NCBI RefSeq assembly: GCF_000725805.1
Contig: NZ_JOFT01000017.1
Span: 310,001 to 374,000, forward strand
Origin: Streptomyces xanthophaeus
Lineage (GTDB): Bacteria > Actinomycetota > Actinomycetes > Streptomycetales > Streptomycetaceae
Direction: 5' to 3'
Length of the DNA stretch: 64,000 bases
A program made the translations under genes and the position numbers. The notes under the pieces are model-generated. The model worked only from the letters and a program-made list of their open reading frames with translations. It searched no databases and was not told the origin of the DNA. Positions 42,465 to 50,070 of the stretch are shown here, piece after piece; positions within the stretch are counted from its first letter, which is position 1; each line of letters opens with the position of its first letter.

Positions 42465-44588
42465 TCAGGTCGTCGTTCCGAGGATGTGCTGCGGAACGTG
42501 GTCGCAGGCGTCCACCTTGGCCTTGCGGGCGTCGCGAACGCGGTTCTTGACGGTGCCGATCGAGACCTTGAAGTCCGCGGCAATCTGCTCGTACGTCTCC
42601 CCGGCAAGCGCAAGCTTGACGATCGCGGCGTCCTGCTGCGGAGTGGTGGACGGCTTCCGGCCACCTCCGACTCCGCGGCCGACGCCCTTGCGCTTCTTCG
42701 ACTCCGGCTGATTCGTCGGCGCCTCCGCAGGCAGCAGCTCCGAACGTTCCGCGGAGGGCGCGGGGACGACCTCGCCGCGTAGTGTCAGCTCCTCCTGGGC
42801 ACAGCCGGTGCAGATGCCGGTGTCCATGCCGACCTCGGTCACGCCGCAGTGGCACAGGCCGCTCCGGGTGCGGCCGGTGCGCGACGCGACGAGGACTTCG
42901 GTGGCGATCCGTTCCAGGCGGGCGAGGTGCTCCTGCTCGCGCCGCTCCGCCTTCGTGGCGACGCGGGTGGCGTTCGGCTCGGGGGTGCGGGAGTTCGATT
43001 TCGAGCGGTTGGCTGGGGCGTCTTCGACTTCTTGTTCTTGGCCTTCATCTTCACCAACAGAAACTTCGCTACCAGTTCCCGGTTCCGGTCCGCCCCTAGA
43101 GGGGGCGGGACCGGTGGGACCGGTGGACCGGTTGGACTCTGGCCCGGCTCCGGGACCGGTTGGGAACCGGTTCGGAACCGGTTGGTCGATGTCCTGCTCG
43201 AAAATGTTGGACGCCCCGTCCTGCTCGACGTCGTCCTGGTCGCCGGTCTGCCAAGGCGTGTCAACGAACGACTTGGTGAAGGTGTGGAGGTGGGACTGCC
43301 CCTTGATCTCCCGCTCCACAAAACCCTCGTTCACGAGGATGTCGAGCGCCCGCAGCACGTTCTCCTTCCGGCACTTGATCCCCTTGGACTTGATCCGCTC
43401 GAAGATGGCGTTCGACGCCAACGGTGCCGGCGTGGGGCTGGCCTTGAATTCCTCCAACACTTCGGAAGCCATCTGCATGAGGTAGGTCGGCCGCTCGGGT
43501 CCGCTCTTCTCCTCGCTCGGCTCCTTCGGCGGGACGAGTGCGACGGCGAGGCCGAGGCCCTGGGTGGGGTCGACGGAGAACGTTCCGAGGACGTCGCGCC
43601 CTTCCTCTTCGACGCACAGGGCGAGGACTTCACCCACGCGGTCCTTCTCCACGGTGATGACGGACCAGCCCTTTCGGGCCGGGCTGGACTTCTTCACCAG
43701 GCGAACGCCGAACTGGATGCCGGTGAGACCGCCGAGCTTGTAGCCCGCGCCGACGGCCCAGCGCCCGCGGGTTGCCGGGTCCTTGGCCACGTGGTCGTTG
43801 ACGCTGACCGCGGGGCCACCGAGGCCGTCCAGGCATCGAATGCGGCACAAGGCGCCAATGAACTCGCGGGCGAAGGTCGCGGCGTCGTCGTTGTCGTTGG
43901 TCTTCATCCCGAACAGACTGAGCGCGGCCGTCATCGAGTCGATGTTGACCAGGGTGGAGAGTTCGGCGTACCGCTTGATCACTTGCCAGGCGCTCTCTCC
44001 GGGCTTCCGGTCCGGAGAGAAGAAGTGGAGCCGGTGGAGGATGGCGTCGTTGTCGACGCCCATCCGCTGGAGGCGGTCCACGTAGAGGCCCAGGCCGTCC
44101 TCCAAGTCGATGACGACGACGTGGTTGCCCTTGTTCAGCTCTACGCGGGCGTTGTGCTGCTGGAACCAGCTCTTCATGCCGTTCGGCTCGCCCGAGAAGG
44201 AGTGGCTGCGTTGCCGGTAGAGCAGCGGTTCACCGTCGCTCCGTTCGCCCACAGTCGGCTTCTCGGGGGTGTACGTGCCATCGAGGTAGGGCCCGGGGTC
44301 CTGGCGAACCCAGCCCCCTTCCGCGGCTTCCGCATCTTGCTGGCGGACCCGCTCCTTCTCCTCCTCGACCGCGCGTCGCCGACGTTCAACAAGGTCCTGG
44401 TCATACTGCGGGTCGTCGTCTCCGACTTGCTCGGCTACGCGCTCCGGGCCGGCGGCGGAGTCATTTTCTGTGCCGAGGAGTCCTACCTGCTGCATCAGCT
44501 CCCGGACCTCGGGGACGTGCCGACGGTGGGGGGCGTCGGCATCACCGACGGCGCGGTCGAACGCGGCCCATGTCGTGTCGGTGGTCAT
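42465..44588 (-). CDS. RepA/AAA_25-type replication ATPase with C-terminal helix-turn-helix
   Basis: A 707-aa protein. After a charged N-terminus, a RecA-like domain shows SFSGEPNGMKSW (Walker A-like, residues 133-140, with Met in place of the Gly before Lys), VVVIDLEDG, VNIDSMTAALSLFGMKTNDNDD (Walker B-like) and VNDHVAKDPATRGRWAVGAGYKL, the order of RepA-type hexameric helicases. A winged-helix part (about 415-470), a disordered linker, a CxC/CxxC zinc knuckle and a terminal helix-turn-helix (LAGETYEQIAADFKVSIGTV) follow. Its start overlaps the prim-pol stop (ATGA), so the two probably form the replication primase-helicase. Confidence 0.8.
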   Translation of the reverse strand: MTTDTTWAAFDRAVGDADAPHRRHVPEVRELMQQVGLLGTENDSAAGPERVAEQVGDDDPQYDQDLVERRRRAVEEEKERVRQQDAEAAEGGWVRQDPGPYLDGTYTPEKPTVGERSDGEPLLYRQRSHSFSGEPNGMKSWFQQHNARVELNKGNHVVVIDLEDGLGLYVDRLQRMGVDNDAILHRLHFFSPDRKPGESAWQVIKRYAELSTLVNIDSMTAALSLFGMKTNDNDDAATFAREFIGALCRIRCLDGLGGPAVSVNDHVAKDPATRGRWAVGAGYKLGGLTGIQFGVRLVKKSSPARKGWSVITVEKDRVGEVLALCVEEEGRDVLGTFSVDPTQGLGLAVALVPPKEPSEEKSGPERPTYLMQMASEVLEEFKASPTPAPLASNAIFERIKSKGIKCRKENVLRALDILVNEGFVEREIKGQSHLHTFTKSFVDTPWQTGDQDDVEQDGASNIFEQDIDQPVPNRFPTGPGAGPESNRSTGPTGPAPSRGGPEPGTGSEVSVGEDEGQEQEVEDAPANRSKSNSRTPEPNATRVATKAERREQEHLARLERIATEVLVASRTGRTRSGLCHCGVTEVGMDTGICTGCAQEELTLRGEVVPAPSAERSELLPAEAPTNQPESKKRKGVGRGVGGGRKPSTTPQQDAAIVKLALAGETYEQIAADFKVSIGTVKNRVRDARKAKVDACDHVPQHILGTTT

Positions 44589-45523
44589 GCCGCCACCTGC
44601 CGGGCGACAGTACGAACGGCGCGGGTGAGGGCGTTGCGGGCCTCCCAGGCGGTAAGCCCGAGCCGTTCCGCGCACACGCCGAGGACGCCGCGGACAGCAG
44701 TCTCATCGACCCCGTCCAGCACAGCCTCAGCGCAACGGCAGGCTGCCCACCACAACAGGTTGTTGCGGTTCCCCTCGTCCTGGTCCCGGAGCTTCGCGAG
44801 GACGCCCACCAGGTCCGAGGCGTCTACCGGATCCTCTCCCCGGCGGCGGCGCGGGCTGAGCGGGGTGGCTCGCAGCAGAGACGCGATCCACCCGGGCAGC
44901 GGGATGATGTCGGCGTCCCAGTCGCAGGCGGTGTAGACCGCGTTCGTCTCGTGGCGGGAGCCGGGGGCGATAACGTAGCCGCCGTGTTCGGAGGTGGCGG
45001 TGGCGCCGCCCCGGATGTCGAAGCCGCGGCCGGTGAGCGCGCCGAGACCGTTGCCCAGCGGGGTCTCGGGATCTGGCTGGAGGAAATAGTGGTGGCGGCG
45101 GCCGGCCCGGGTCCCGACCGTGAAGGTCTTGGGCATCTCGCGGTCGTGGTCGGCGCACAGGTCGGCGAGGGCGGTTCCGGTGTCGTCGTCCAGGACCAGG
45201 AGGCCAGAAGGCGCGCACGCGATCCCGATGTTGCGGGGGGTACCCGTGTACCAGCGTGCCGCGGTCGACGGGTCGTTCGCAGCCGCCGAGGACCACCGCA
45301 GTGTGGGGTGCTTACCGCGCGGGTGGAGCGTTCCCTTGGCCCGTTCGGCGCGGATCTGTTCGGGGTGGTGCATCCGCAAGCAGGCGGGTTCGGGGAGATG
45401 CGGGTGGTCGGCCGGGAACAGGTAGAGGCCCATGCGGTGCAGGCGCTCGGCGGAGTCCCCCAGGCGGGTGCATTCCGAGCTAAGCGATTGCTTAAAATCG
45501 GACGTTTCGGGGTAAGCTGTCAT
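44585..45523 (-). CDS. Bifunctional DNA primase/polymerase (prim-pol)
   Basis: A 312-aa protein with the archaeo-eukaryotic-type prim-pol signature: GIACAPSGLLVLDDDTG (acidic metal ligands, residues 112-114), RRHHYFLQP and GGYVIAPGSRH. It synthesises primers for element replication together with the adjacent RepA-like ATPase. ATG 45523 is chosen because it begins the conserved region; upstream ATGs exist in frame, and the GGAG before 45523 is somewhat distant. A TAAGC-GATT-GCTTA hairpin lies inside the 5' coding region (45481-45494). Confidence 0.8.
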   Translation of the reverse strand: MTAYPETSDFKQSLSSECTRLGDSAERLHRMGLYLFPADHPHLPEPACLRMHHPEQIRAERAKGTLHPRGKHPTLRWSSAAANDPSTAARWYTGTPRNIGIACAPSGLLVLDDDTGTALADLCADHDREMPKTFTVGTRAGRRHHYFLQPDPETPLGNGLGALTGRGFDIRGGATATSEHGGYVIAPGSRHETNAVYTACDWDADIIPLPGWIASLLRATPLSPRRRRGEDPVDASDLVGVLAKLRDQDEGNRNNLLWWAACRCAEAVLDGVDETAVRGVLGVCAERLGLTAWEARNALTRAVRTVARQVAA

Positions 45524-45618
45524 TGGTGATTGCGCTCCTGTCGGGTGGATGTCATCAGCGGCTTCCATGGGTTGGCGCCGCGTTGGGATGTGATCGAGGC
45601 CCCCACGCGGGGCCTCCG

Positions 45619-46062
45619 TCATGTGCGACCCCGTACGCGCGGTGTCGCGTGCGCCATCGGCCGCCACTGCTCGCCGTGACGGTGGAGCGGCACCCACCAG
45701 CCCAACGCCCAGCTGCCGACCGGGCCGCCGAGCTGGCGCAGGTGGTGCGCGAGGTGAAGCCGCCGCGGACCGTCGTCAAGCACGTTGCCCTCGTGGCTGA
45801 GGTAGCGCACCCGCACGTCCATACAGGGGCGGCGCTCACCCTGGACAACACCGAGGCGCTGGAGGGCCACCAGGCGACCGCTGTAGGACGTCGGACGCAT
45901 CAACGGCACCAGGTCGCCACCGGCACGCGGAAGAGATCCAGGACGGGCCGTCAGCAGCTTCACGGCCCGTGCGACGGTCATTCCGTCGGGGAGGTGGGGC
46001 GAGTCGCGTACCGGTGCGGCAGCTGGGGGGCGGATAGTGGGTGCTGACACAAAATGCTCCAT
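45619..46062 (-). CDS. Hypothetical 147-aa protein
   Basis: MEHFVSAPTIRPPAAAPVRD; ATG 46062 follows GAGGAGGAA at good spacing. The body (ARAVKLLTARPGSLPRAGGD, RLGVVQGERRPC) looks like a small winged-helix regulator, rich in Arg and His. It is upstream of the prim-pol gene on the same strand, perhaps part of its regulation. No firm domain. Confidence 0.5.
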   Translation of the reverse strand: MEHFVSAPTIRPPAAAPVRDSPHLPDGMTVARAVKLLTARPGSLPRAGGDLVPLMRPTSYSGRLVALQRLGVVQGERRPCMDVRVRYLSHEGNVLDDGPRRLHLAHHLRQLGGPVGSWALGWWVPLHRHGEQWRPMAHATPRVRGRT

Positions 46063-46115
46063 TCGAGTTCCTCCTCAGCGCCGGTGCAGGCCGGGGCTGT
46101 TGGCGTTTCCGGGGG

Positions 46116-46451
46116 TCAGACAGCGATCGGGGCGGCCGCGGGGCGACGGGCCCACCGTCGTTGCAGCGGGGGCGCCGCAGTCTCGTCGCGGCCGTGCTGC
46201 GCTTCGAGAAGGTGGAGTTCGGTGAGCGCCCGCAGGACGGGGTCCGTCGGGTCGGGCTCGTAGAGGTCGACGGCGCTGATCCCGAGGCCCTGCGCGATCA
46301 GCCCGACGACATGGTTGGGCGGGATCGCCTTGTTGTTCTCGTAGGTCCACACCGCGGAGGTCGTCCGCTCGATGAGCGCGGCGAGTTGGGGTTGACTGAG
46401 TCCGGCTTGAATACGTGCGGCAAGCAGACGGTGCGGCGAGAAGGTGGGCAT
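46116..46451 (-). CDS. XRE-family helix-turn-helix repressor-like protein
   Basis: A 111-aa protein. Residues 5-60 are a classic helix-turn-helix (LLAARIQAGLSQPQLAALIE, TSAVWTYENNKAIPPN). ATG 46451 has GGGAG seven bases upstream. It is divergent from xis-int and leads into the minus-strand replication genes, the usual place for the element's switch regulator. Confidence 0.75.
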   Translation of the reverse strand: MPTFSPHRLLAARIQAGLSQPQLAALIERTTSAVWTYENNKAIPPNHVVGLIAQGLGISAVDLYEPDPTDPVLRALTELHLLEAQHGRDETAAPPLQRRWARRPAAAPIAV

Positions 46452-46791
46452 GGTGAGGCTCCCGATTCGTTCGAGTGTGGCGAACCGGCACCAATCAACC
46501 ATTCATGATTTTTGGAGCATAAATGCCTGTAGGTAATTAACTCAGACGGCGTAGTTCGCGCGCGAGAGCCGCCGCAGGAGGGCATACAGGCAGTGGCAGG
46601 GCCACGCTCTGAGGAGTCCGTGCGAAGAGGCCCGGCGTGTCCCGCAGCGTCCCGGTCGACGCGAGTGGTTGGATTGCTCTCGCATCAGCGCAACCGGTAT
46701 CAATCTCGAAGGACTCCACTCCGCGTTCAAGAAGCTAGTTCTAGGGCACCTCGATGCCCTTCACTGCTCCTTGATACGTTGGAGTATTTTT
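46452..46791. promoter_or_regulatory. Divergent control region between repressor and xis-int
   Basis: About 340 bp without a gene. AT-rich patch at 46500-46545 and an inverted GTATCAA/TTGATAC pair (46697-46703, 46771-46777) are candidate promoter and operator elements. Confidence 0.5.
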
Positions 46792-47049
46792 ATGCGCCCA
46801 AGCGCCGCCAGCGCGTCCAGCTGTGTAACTGACCGGCTGTGGACGACCGCGGAGGCCGCCGACTATCTCGGCTTGGCCGCCAAGACCTTGCGCAACAAGA
46901 GGTCAGCGGGACAGGGTCCGGCGTACGTAATGCTCCCGGGACATCGCTGGGCCTACTACCAGCCCTCCGACGTCAAGGCGTGGCAGAAGAAGAACACCCG
47001 GGTGATCAACCCAGAGACGAAAACCAACACGAGGAGGCGCGCGCGCTAA
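46792..47049 (+). CDS. Excisionase (Xis), MerR/HTH_17-like
   Basis: An 85-aa protein: a 15-residue lead, then LWTTAEAADYLGLAAKTLRN, KRSAGQGPAYVML and YQPSDVKAWQKK, the winged-helix excisionase/AlpA pattern. ATG 46792 has GGAG seven bases upstream. Its stop overlaps the int start (TAATG). It would bend DNA near the attachment sites to favour excision. Confidence 0.85.
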   Translation: MRPSAASASSCVTDRLWTTAEAADYLGLAAKTLRNKRSAGQGPAYVMLPGHRWAYYQPSDVKAWQKKNTRVINPETKTNTRRRAR

Positions 47050-48386
47050 TGGCGACGTATGACGACCGGTGGCACAAGAACCGGCCGAAGCCGGAAGACG
47101 AGCCATGCGGGTGCGGGACGGCGAGGACGCCGAAGTACCCGACCGCGGAGCACGGTATGACGATCAAGCGTCACCGCGTCCGCTACCGGGACCCCGACGG
47201 CCGTCAGTGTGCGCCGTGCTTCAAGACCAAGTCGCAGGCCCTGGCGCATAAGACCGACATAGAGAACCGGCTGCGATCGGGAACGTACTTGGTACCGGAG
47301 TCGAAGGAGGTGACGGTGGAGACGTACGGGGCGCGCTGGCTGGATAAGAAGGGCGACGTCGGCACCCTGGCCCAGTACGAGCGGCATCTGCGGCTGCATG
47401 TGAACCCGATCCTCGGGGACCGGGTGGTGGCGAGACTGAACGCGAAGGACATCCGGGATTTCGTGAAGTGCCTGGACGCCGGCTCGACCTACGGGGAGTC
47501 GATCTTCACGACGCTGGCGACGATGCTGACCGCGGCGGTGGACGACGGCCTGCTGGGCACGAATCCGTGCTGGGCGGATTCGGTGCAGCCGGTCAAGCCG
47601 CGCGCCCGGAGGGGCTCCCCCGTCTCCCGCCGCGTGCACGTGTGGACGGACGAGAAGACGTCGGCTGTGATCCGGGCTCTCCCCAAGCGGTACCGGGCGA
47701 AGGGCGCGGTGGGCGTCGGTTCCGGCCTGCGTCCCGCGGAACTGATCGGCGTCTCCCCTGACGATCTCGACCCGGAGGGCGGCTGGGTGAACGTGGTCCG
47801 TCAGGTGCAGTGGGTACCGGGGCACGGGTGGTGCTTCAAGCTGCCGAAGGGGGGCAAGGTGCGCCGCTCGCCCCTGTCTGACGGGCTGGTCGATGTGCTG
47901 GCCCTGCACGCGGAGGAGTTCCCGCCGGCGGAGGTGGTGCTGCCCTGGTACGACCCGGACGCGCGCGCGGACCGGCAGTTCCGCAAGCGGTCGGTGCGGC
48001 TGATGTTCACCACGCCGCAGATGCGGGTGGTCAGCTCCAAGGTCTTCAATGCCGACGTCTGGAAGCCCGCCCTGGTCCAGGCAGGGGTGATGCCGGACAC
48101 CCCGGGCCCCGGCGCCACCAAGTATGCCGCGTCGCCGGAGAACGGGGTCCGGATGCTGCGGCACATCTTCGCGACACGCCAGATCGAGGCGGGTGAGTCG
48201 CCAGTCGACGTGGCGGATTGGCTGGGCCACCAGGACCCGCAGATCACGTTCGATCGGTACGTCCACGGCCGGAACGATGCGGGTGATCGCGGGTCCCGCG
48301 CCGTAGACGCCTTCCTCTCCGCTACGCTACGTGTGCCAACTCCGCGTAACAGAAACGGAAGTGACCACAGTGTGCTCAGCTACTGA
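47049..48386 (+). CDS. Site-specific tyrosine recombinase (integrase of the element)
   Basis: A 445-aa integrase directly beside the right junction. A CxC-containing N-terminal arm-binding region (KPEDEPCGCG to CFKTKSQA) is followed by a core-binding domain and a catalytic domain: the first Arg in GSGLRPAEL, VRMLRHIFATRQ where Arg stands in the usual His position of H-x-x-R, and WLGHQDPQITFDRY with the nucleophilic Tyr. The stop codon lies 24 bases from the right attachment block and within a GCTCAG/CTGAGC hairpin. Confidence 0.9.
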   Translation: MATYDDRWHKNRPKPEDEPCGCGTARTPKYPTAEHGMTIKRHRVRYRDPDGRQCAPCFKTKSQALAHKTDIENRLRSGTYLVPESKEVTVETYGARWLDKKGDVGTLAQYERHLRLHVNPILGDRVVARLNAKDIRDFVKCLDAGSTYGESIFTTLATMLTAAVDDGLLGTNPCWADSVQPVKPRARRGSPVSRRVHVWTDEKTSAVIRALPKRYRAKGAVGVGSGLRPAELIGVSPDDLDPEGGWVNVVRQVQWVPGHGWCFKLPKGGKVRRSPLSDGLVDVLALHAEEFPPAEVVLPWYDPDARADRQFRKRSVRLMFTTPQMRVVSSKVFNADVWKPALVQAGVMPDTPGPGATKYAASPENGVRMLRHIFATRQIEAGESPVDVADWLGHQDPQITFDRYVHGRNDAGDRGSRAVDAFLSATLRVPTPRNRNGSDHSVLSY

Positions 48387-48388
48387 GC
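48372..48388. repeat. Right-end GTGCTCAG site and hairpin
   Basis: GTGCTCAG (48372-48379) matches the left-end arm repeats; GCTCAG-CTA-CTGAGC forms an inverted repeat over the int stop. Confidence 0.5.
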
Positions 48389-48394
48389 TTCGGG

Positions 48395-48856
48395 TCATTT
48401 CCCCTGGTCATTGGGCCTCAAGGTCCACACCACGGTCATCTCGCCCGTCACGGCCTCGTCCTCGCGCTGGATGGCGATGGTGACCGGGAACTCGGGGCGG
48501 CCGCCCGCGTCGAGTTCGGCCACGACCTCCGCCGCGGGGCGGCCGAGCGTGGCGGTGGCGGTCACGACACCCTTGGCCAGCTTCTTGTAGCCGATCTCGG
48601 CCTTGACGGCCAGCGGCACGGCGCGCGAGAGCTGGTCGCCGAAGGCGGCCAGGACGATCGCGCCGCTCGCGGACTCGGCGAGGGTGAACATGGCGCCCGC
48701 GTGCGGGCCGCCGACGTGGTTGTGGAAGTCGGGCTGGTCCGGCAGCCGGACGACCGCACGCTCGGGAGTGGTCTCCAGGAACTGGAGGTTCAGGGTCCGG
48801 GCCATCGGCACGGTCGCGGCGAGCAGTTCGCCCACGTTCATCTGGTCTGCGCTCAT
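48395..48856 (-). CDS. Hotdog-fold thioesterase (DUF4442/PaaI-like) with element-supplied C-terminus
   Basis: A 153-aa acyl-CoA thioesterase-like protein: MSADQMNVGELLAATVPMAR, then NHVGGPHAGAMFTLAESASG (hotdog helix and catalytic-region Asn/His/Gly) and EIGYKKLAKGVVTATA. The final residues (RPNDQGK) come from the mobile element, replacing the ancestral RPNA now at 11674-11706. ATG 48856 is used; ATG 48841 is the alternative. The enzyme should remain intact because only the last residue or so differs. Confidence 0.85.
   Translation of the reverse strand: MSADQMNVGELLAATVPMARTLNLQFLETTPERAVVRLPDQPDFHNHVGGPHAGAMFTLAESASGAIVLAAFGDQLSRAVPLAVKAEIGYKKLAKGVVTATATLGRPAAEVVAELDAGGRPEFPVTIAIQREDEAVTGEMTVVWTLRPNDQGK
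48410..48437. other. Right attachment junction of the integrated element
   Basis: Partner of 11680-11707 (22 of 28 identical). On the minus strand it encodes TVVWTLRPN of the intact thioesterase. Leftward is element, rightward is chromosome. Confidence 0.75.
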
Positions 48857-48952
48857 GACGCGCGATGTTACCCGCGAGTAGAGCACCTTGGCCAGACTCC
48901 AGCCGGGGGTGGCCGTGGCTCCGCCGCTGCGCTCCCACTATCGTTACCGGCC

Positions 48953-50002
48953 ATGTGGCCAGGACAGCAGCAGCCGCCCGGGGGCGAACCCGACCCCCAG
49001 GACGCGCAGAAGAACCCGTACCAGCAGCAGCCGGGACAGCCGGGGCAGCCGAACCCGTACCAGCAGCAGCCGGGACACGGCGAGCAGCAGCCCGGTTACG
49101 GGTACCCGCAGCAGCCGGGATACCAGCAGCCCCCGACCGTTCCCGTGCAGTCCTGGGGCCAGCCCCAGGCACCCCAGGCACCCCAGGGCGGCGGCGGAAG
49201 CCCGTTCTCGACCAAGACCGTGGCCATCGTGGCGGCCTCGGCGGTCGTCGTGACGGCCGCCGCCACCGGCGCCTTCGTGCTGACCCGGGACGACGACAAG
49301 AAGATCGAGGCGAACGACAAGCCCCCGGCCTCCTCCTCCGCGCCGCCCACCAGTGCGGCGCCCGCCCCCGCCGGCAGCAGCGCGAACCCGCGCGCCGGTG
49401 AGGACATCAAGCCCGTGATCCCGGGCTGGAAGGTCGTCATCAATCCGAAGTACGGCACGGCCTTCGACGTCCCGCCCGAGTGGAACGTCGCCGGCTCGGG
49501 CGTCATCACCGGCTTCTCGGACGAGACGAAGAACGACGGCACCCCGTTCGTCAGCATGTCGGCACCGGCCTACCTCAAGGAGGACTGGTGCAAGTTCGAC
49601 TCCGACAAGAACGGCAGTGAGGAGACCTACGGCCTGGCCGGCACCGGCACCAAGGGCGCCCAGGGCGCCAAGGACACGGGCGAGGCCTCCCGCAACGCGG
49701 CCGCCAGCTGGGTCGTCGGCGCCTACGCCCAGAAGGCTCCGAAGGAGTCCATCAAGGTCTCCGAGGCCAAGGAGTTCACCTCCTCCTCGGGTCTGAAGGG
49801 GCACGTGGCCACGGCGACCGCGAGCGGGCTGCCGAAGGAGAACAAGTGCTCCTCCGACGGCCGCTCCATGGCCTTCAGCTTCAAGACCACCAACGGTGAC
49901 TTCTCCAGCTGGATCCTGCACAGCCGGGTGGGCGTCCAGGGCGAGGTCACCCAGGAGACCTACGACAAGATCGCGAGCTCGGTCCGCCTCACCACTGGCT
50001 GA
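48953..50002 (+). CDS. Single-pass membrane protein with Gln/Pro-rich N-terminus
   Basis: A 349-aa protein: an N-terminal about 80 residues of repeated NPYQQQPG-type sequence, one membrane helix (VAIVAASAVVVTAAATGAFVL), then a Ser/Ala/Pro stalk and an extracytoplasmic domain (from about residue 150, PGWKVVINPKYGTAFDVPPE). This layout (DUF8017-type) is common in Streptomyces lipid-anchored or membrane-bound surface proteins. Function unknown. It is divergent from the thioesterase. Confidence 0.8.
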   Translation: MWPGQQQPPGGEPDPQDAQKNPYQQQPGQPGQPNPYQQQPGHGEQQPGYGYPQQPGYQQPPTVPVQSWGQPQAPQAPQGGGGSPFSTKTVAIVAASAVVVTAAATGAFVLTRDDDKKIEANDKPPASSSAPPTSAAPAPAGSSANPRAGEDIKPVIPGWKVVINPKYGTAFDVPPEWNVAGSGVITGFSDETKNDGTPFVSMSAPAYLKEDWCKFDSDKNGSEETYGLAGTGTKGAQGAKDTGEASRNAAASWVVGAYAQKAPKESIKVSEAKEFTSSSGLKGHVATATASGLPKENKCSSDGRSMAFSFKTTNGDFSSWILHSRVGVQGEVTQETYDKIASSVRLTTG

Positions 50003-50070
50003 TCCCCTCCTCGCCACTCCCCCGGGCCGGAAATTCGTTTGGATTCCCGGCCCGGGCCGGACAGAGTCCG

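Noticed and set aside
42849..44936. 695-codon plus-strand frame
   Set aside because: Antisense shadow of the RepA-like ATPase gene.
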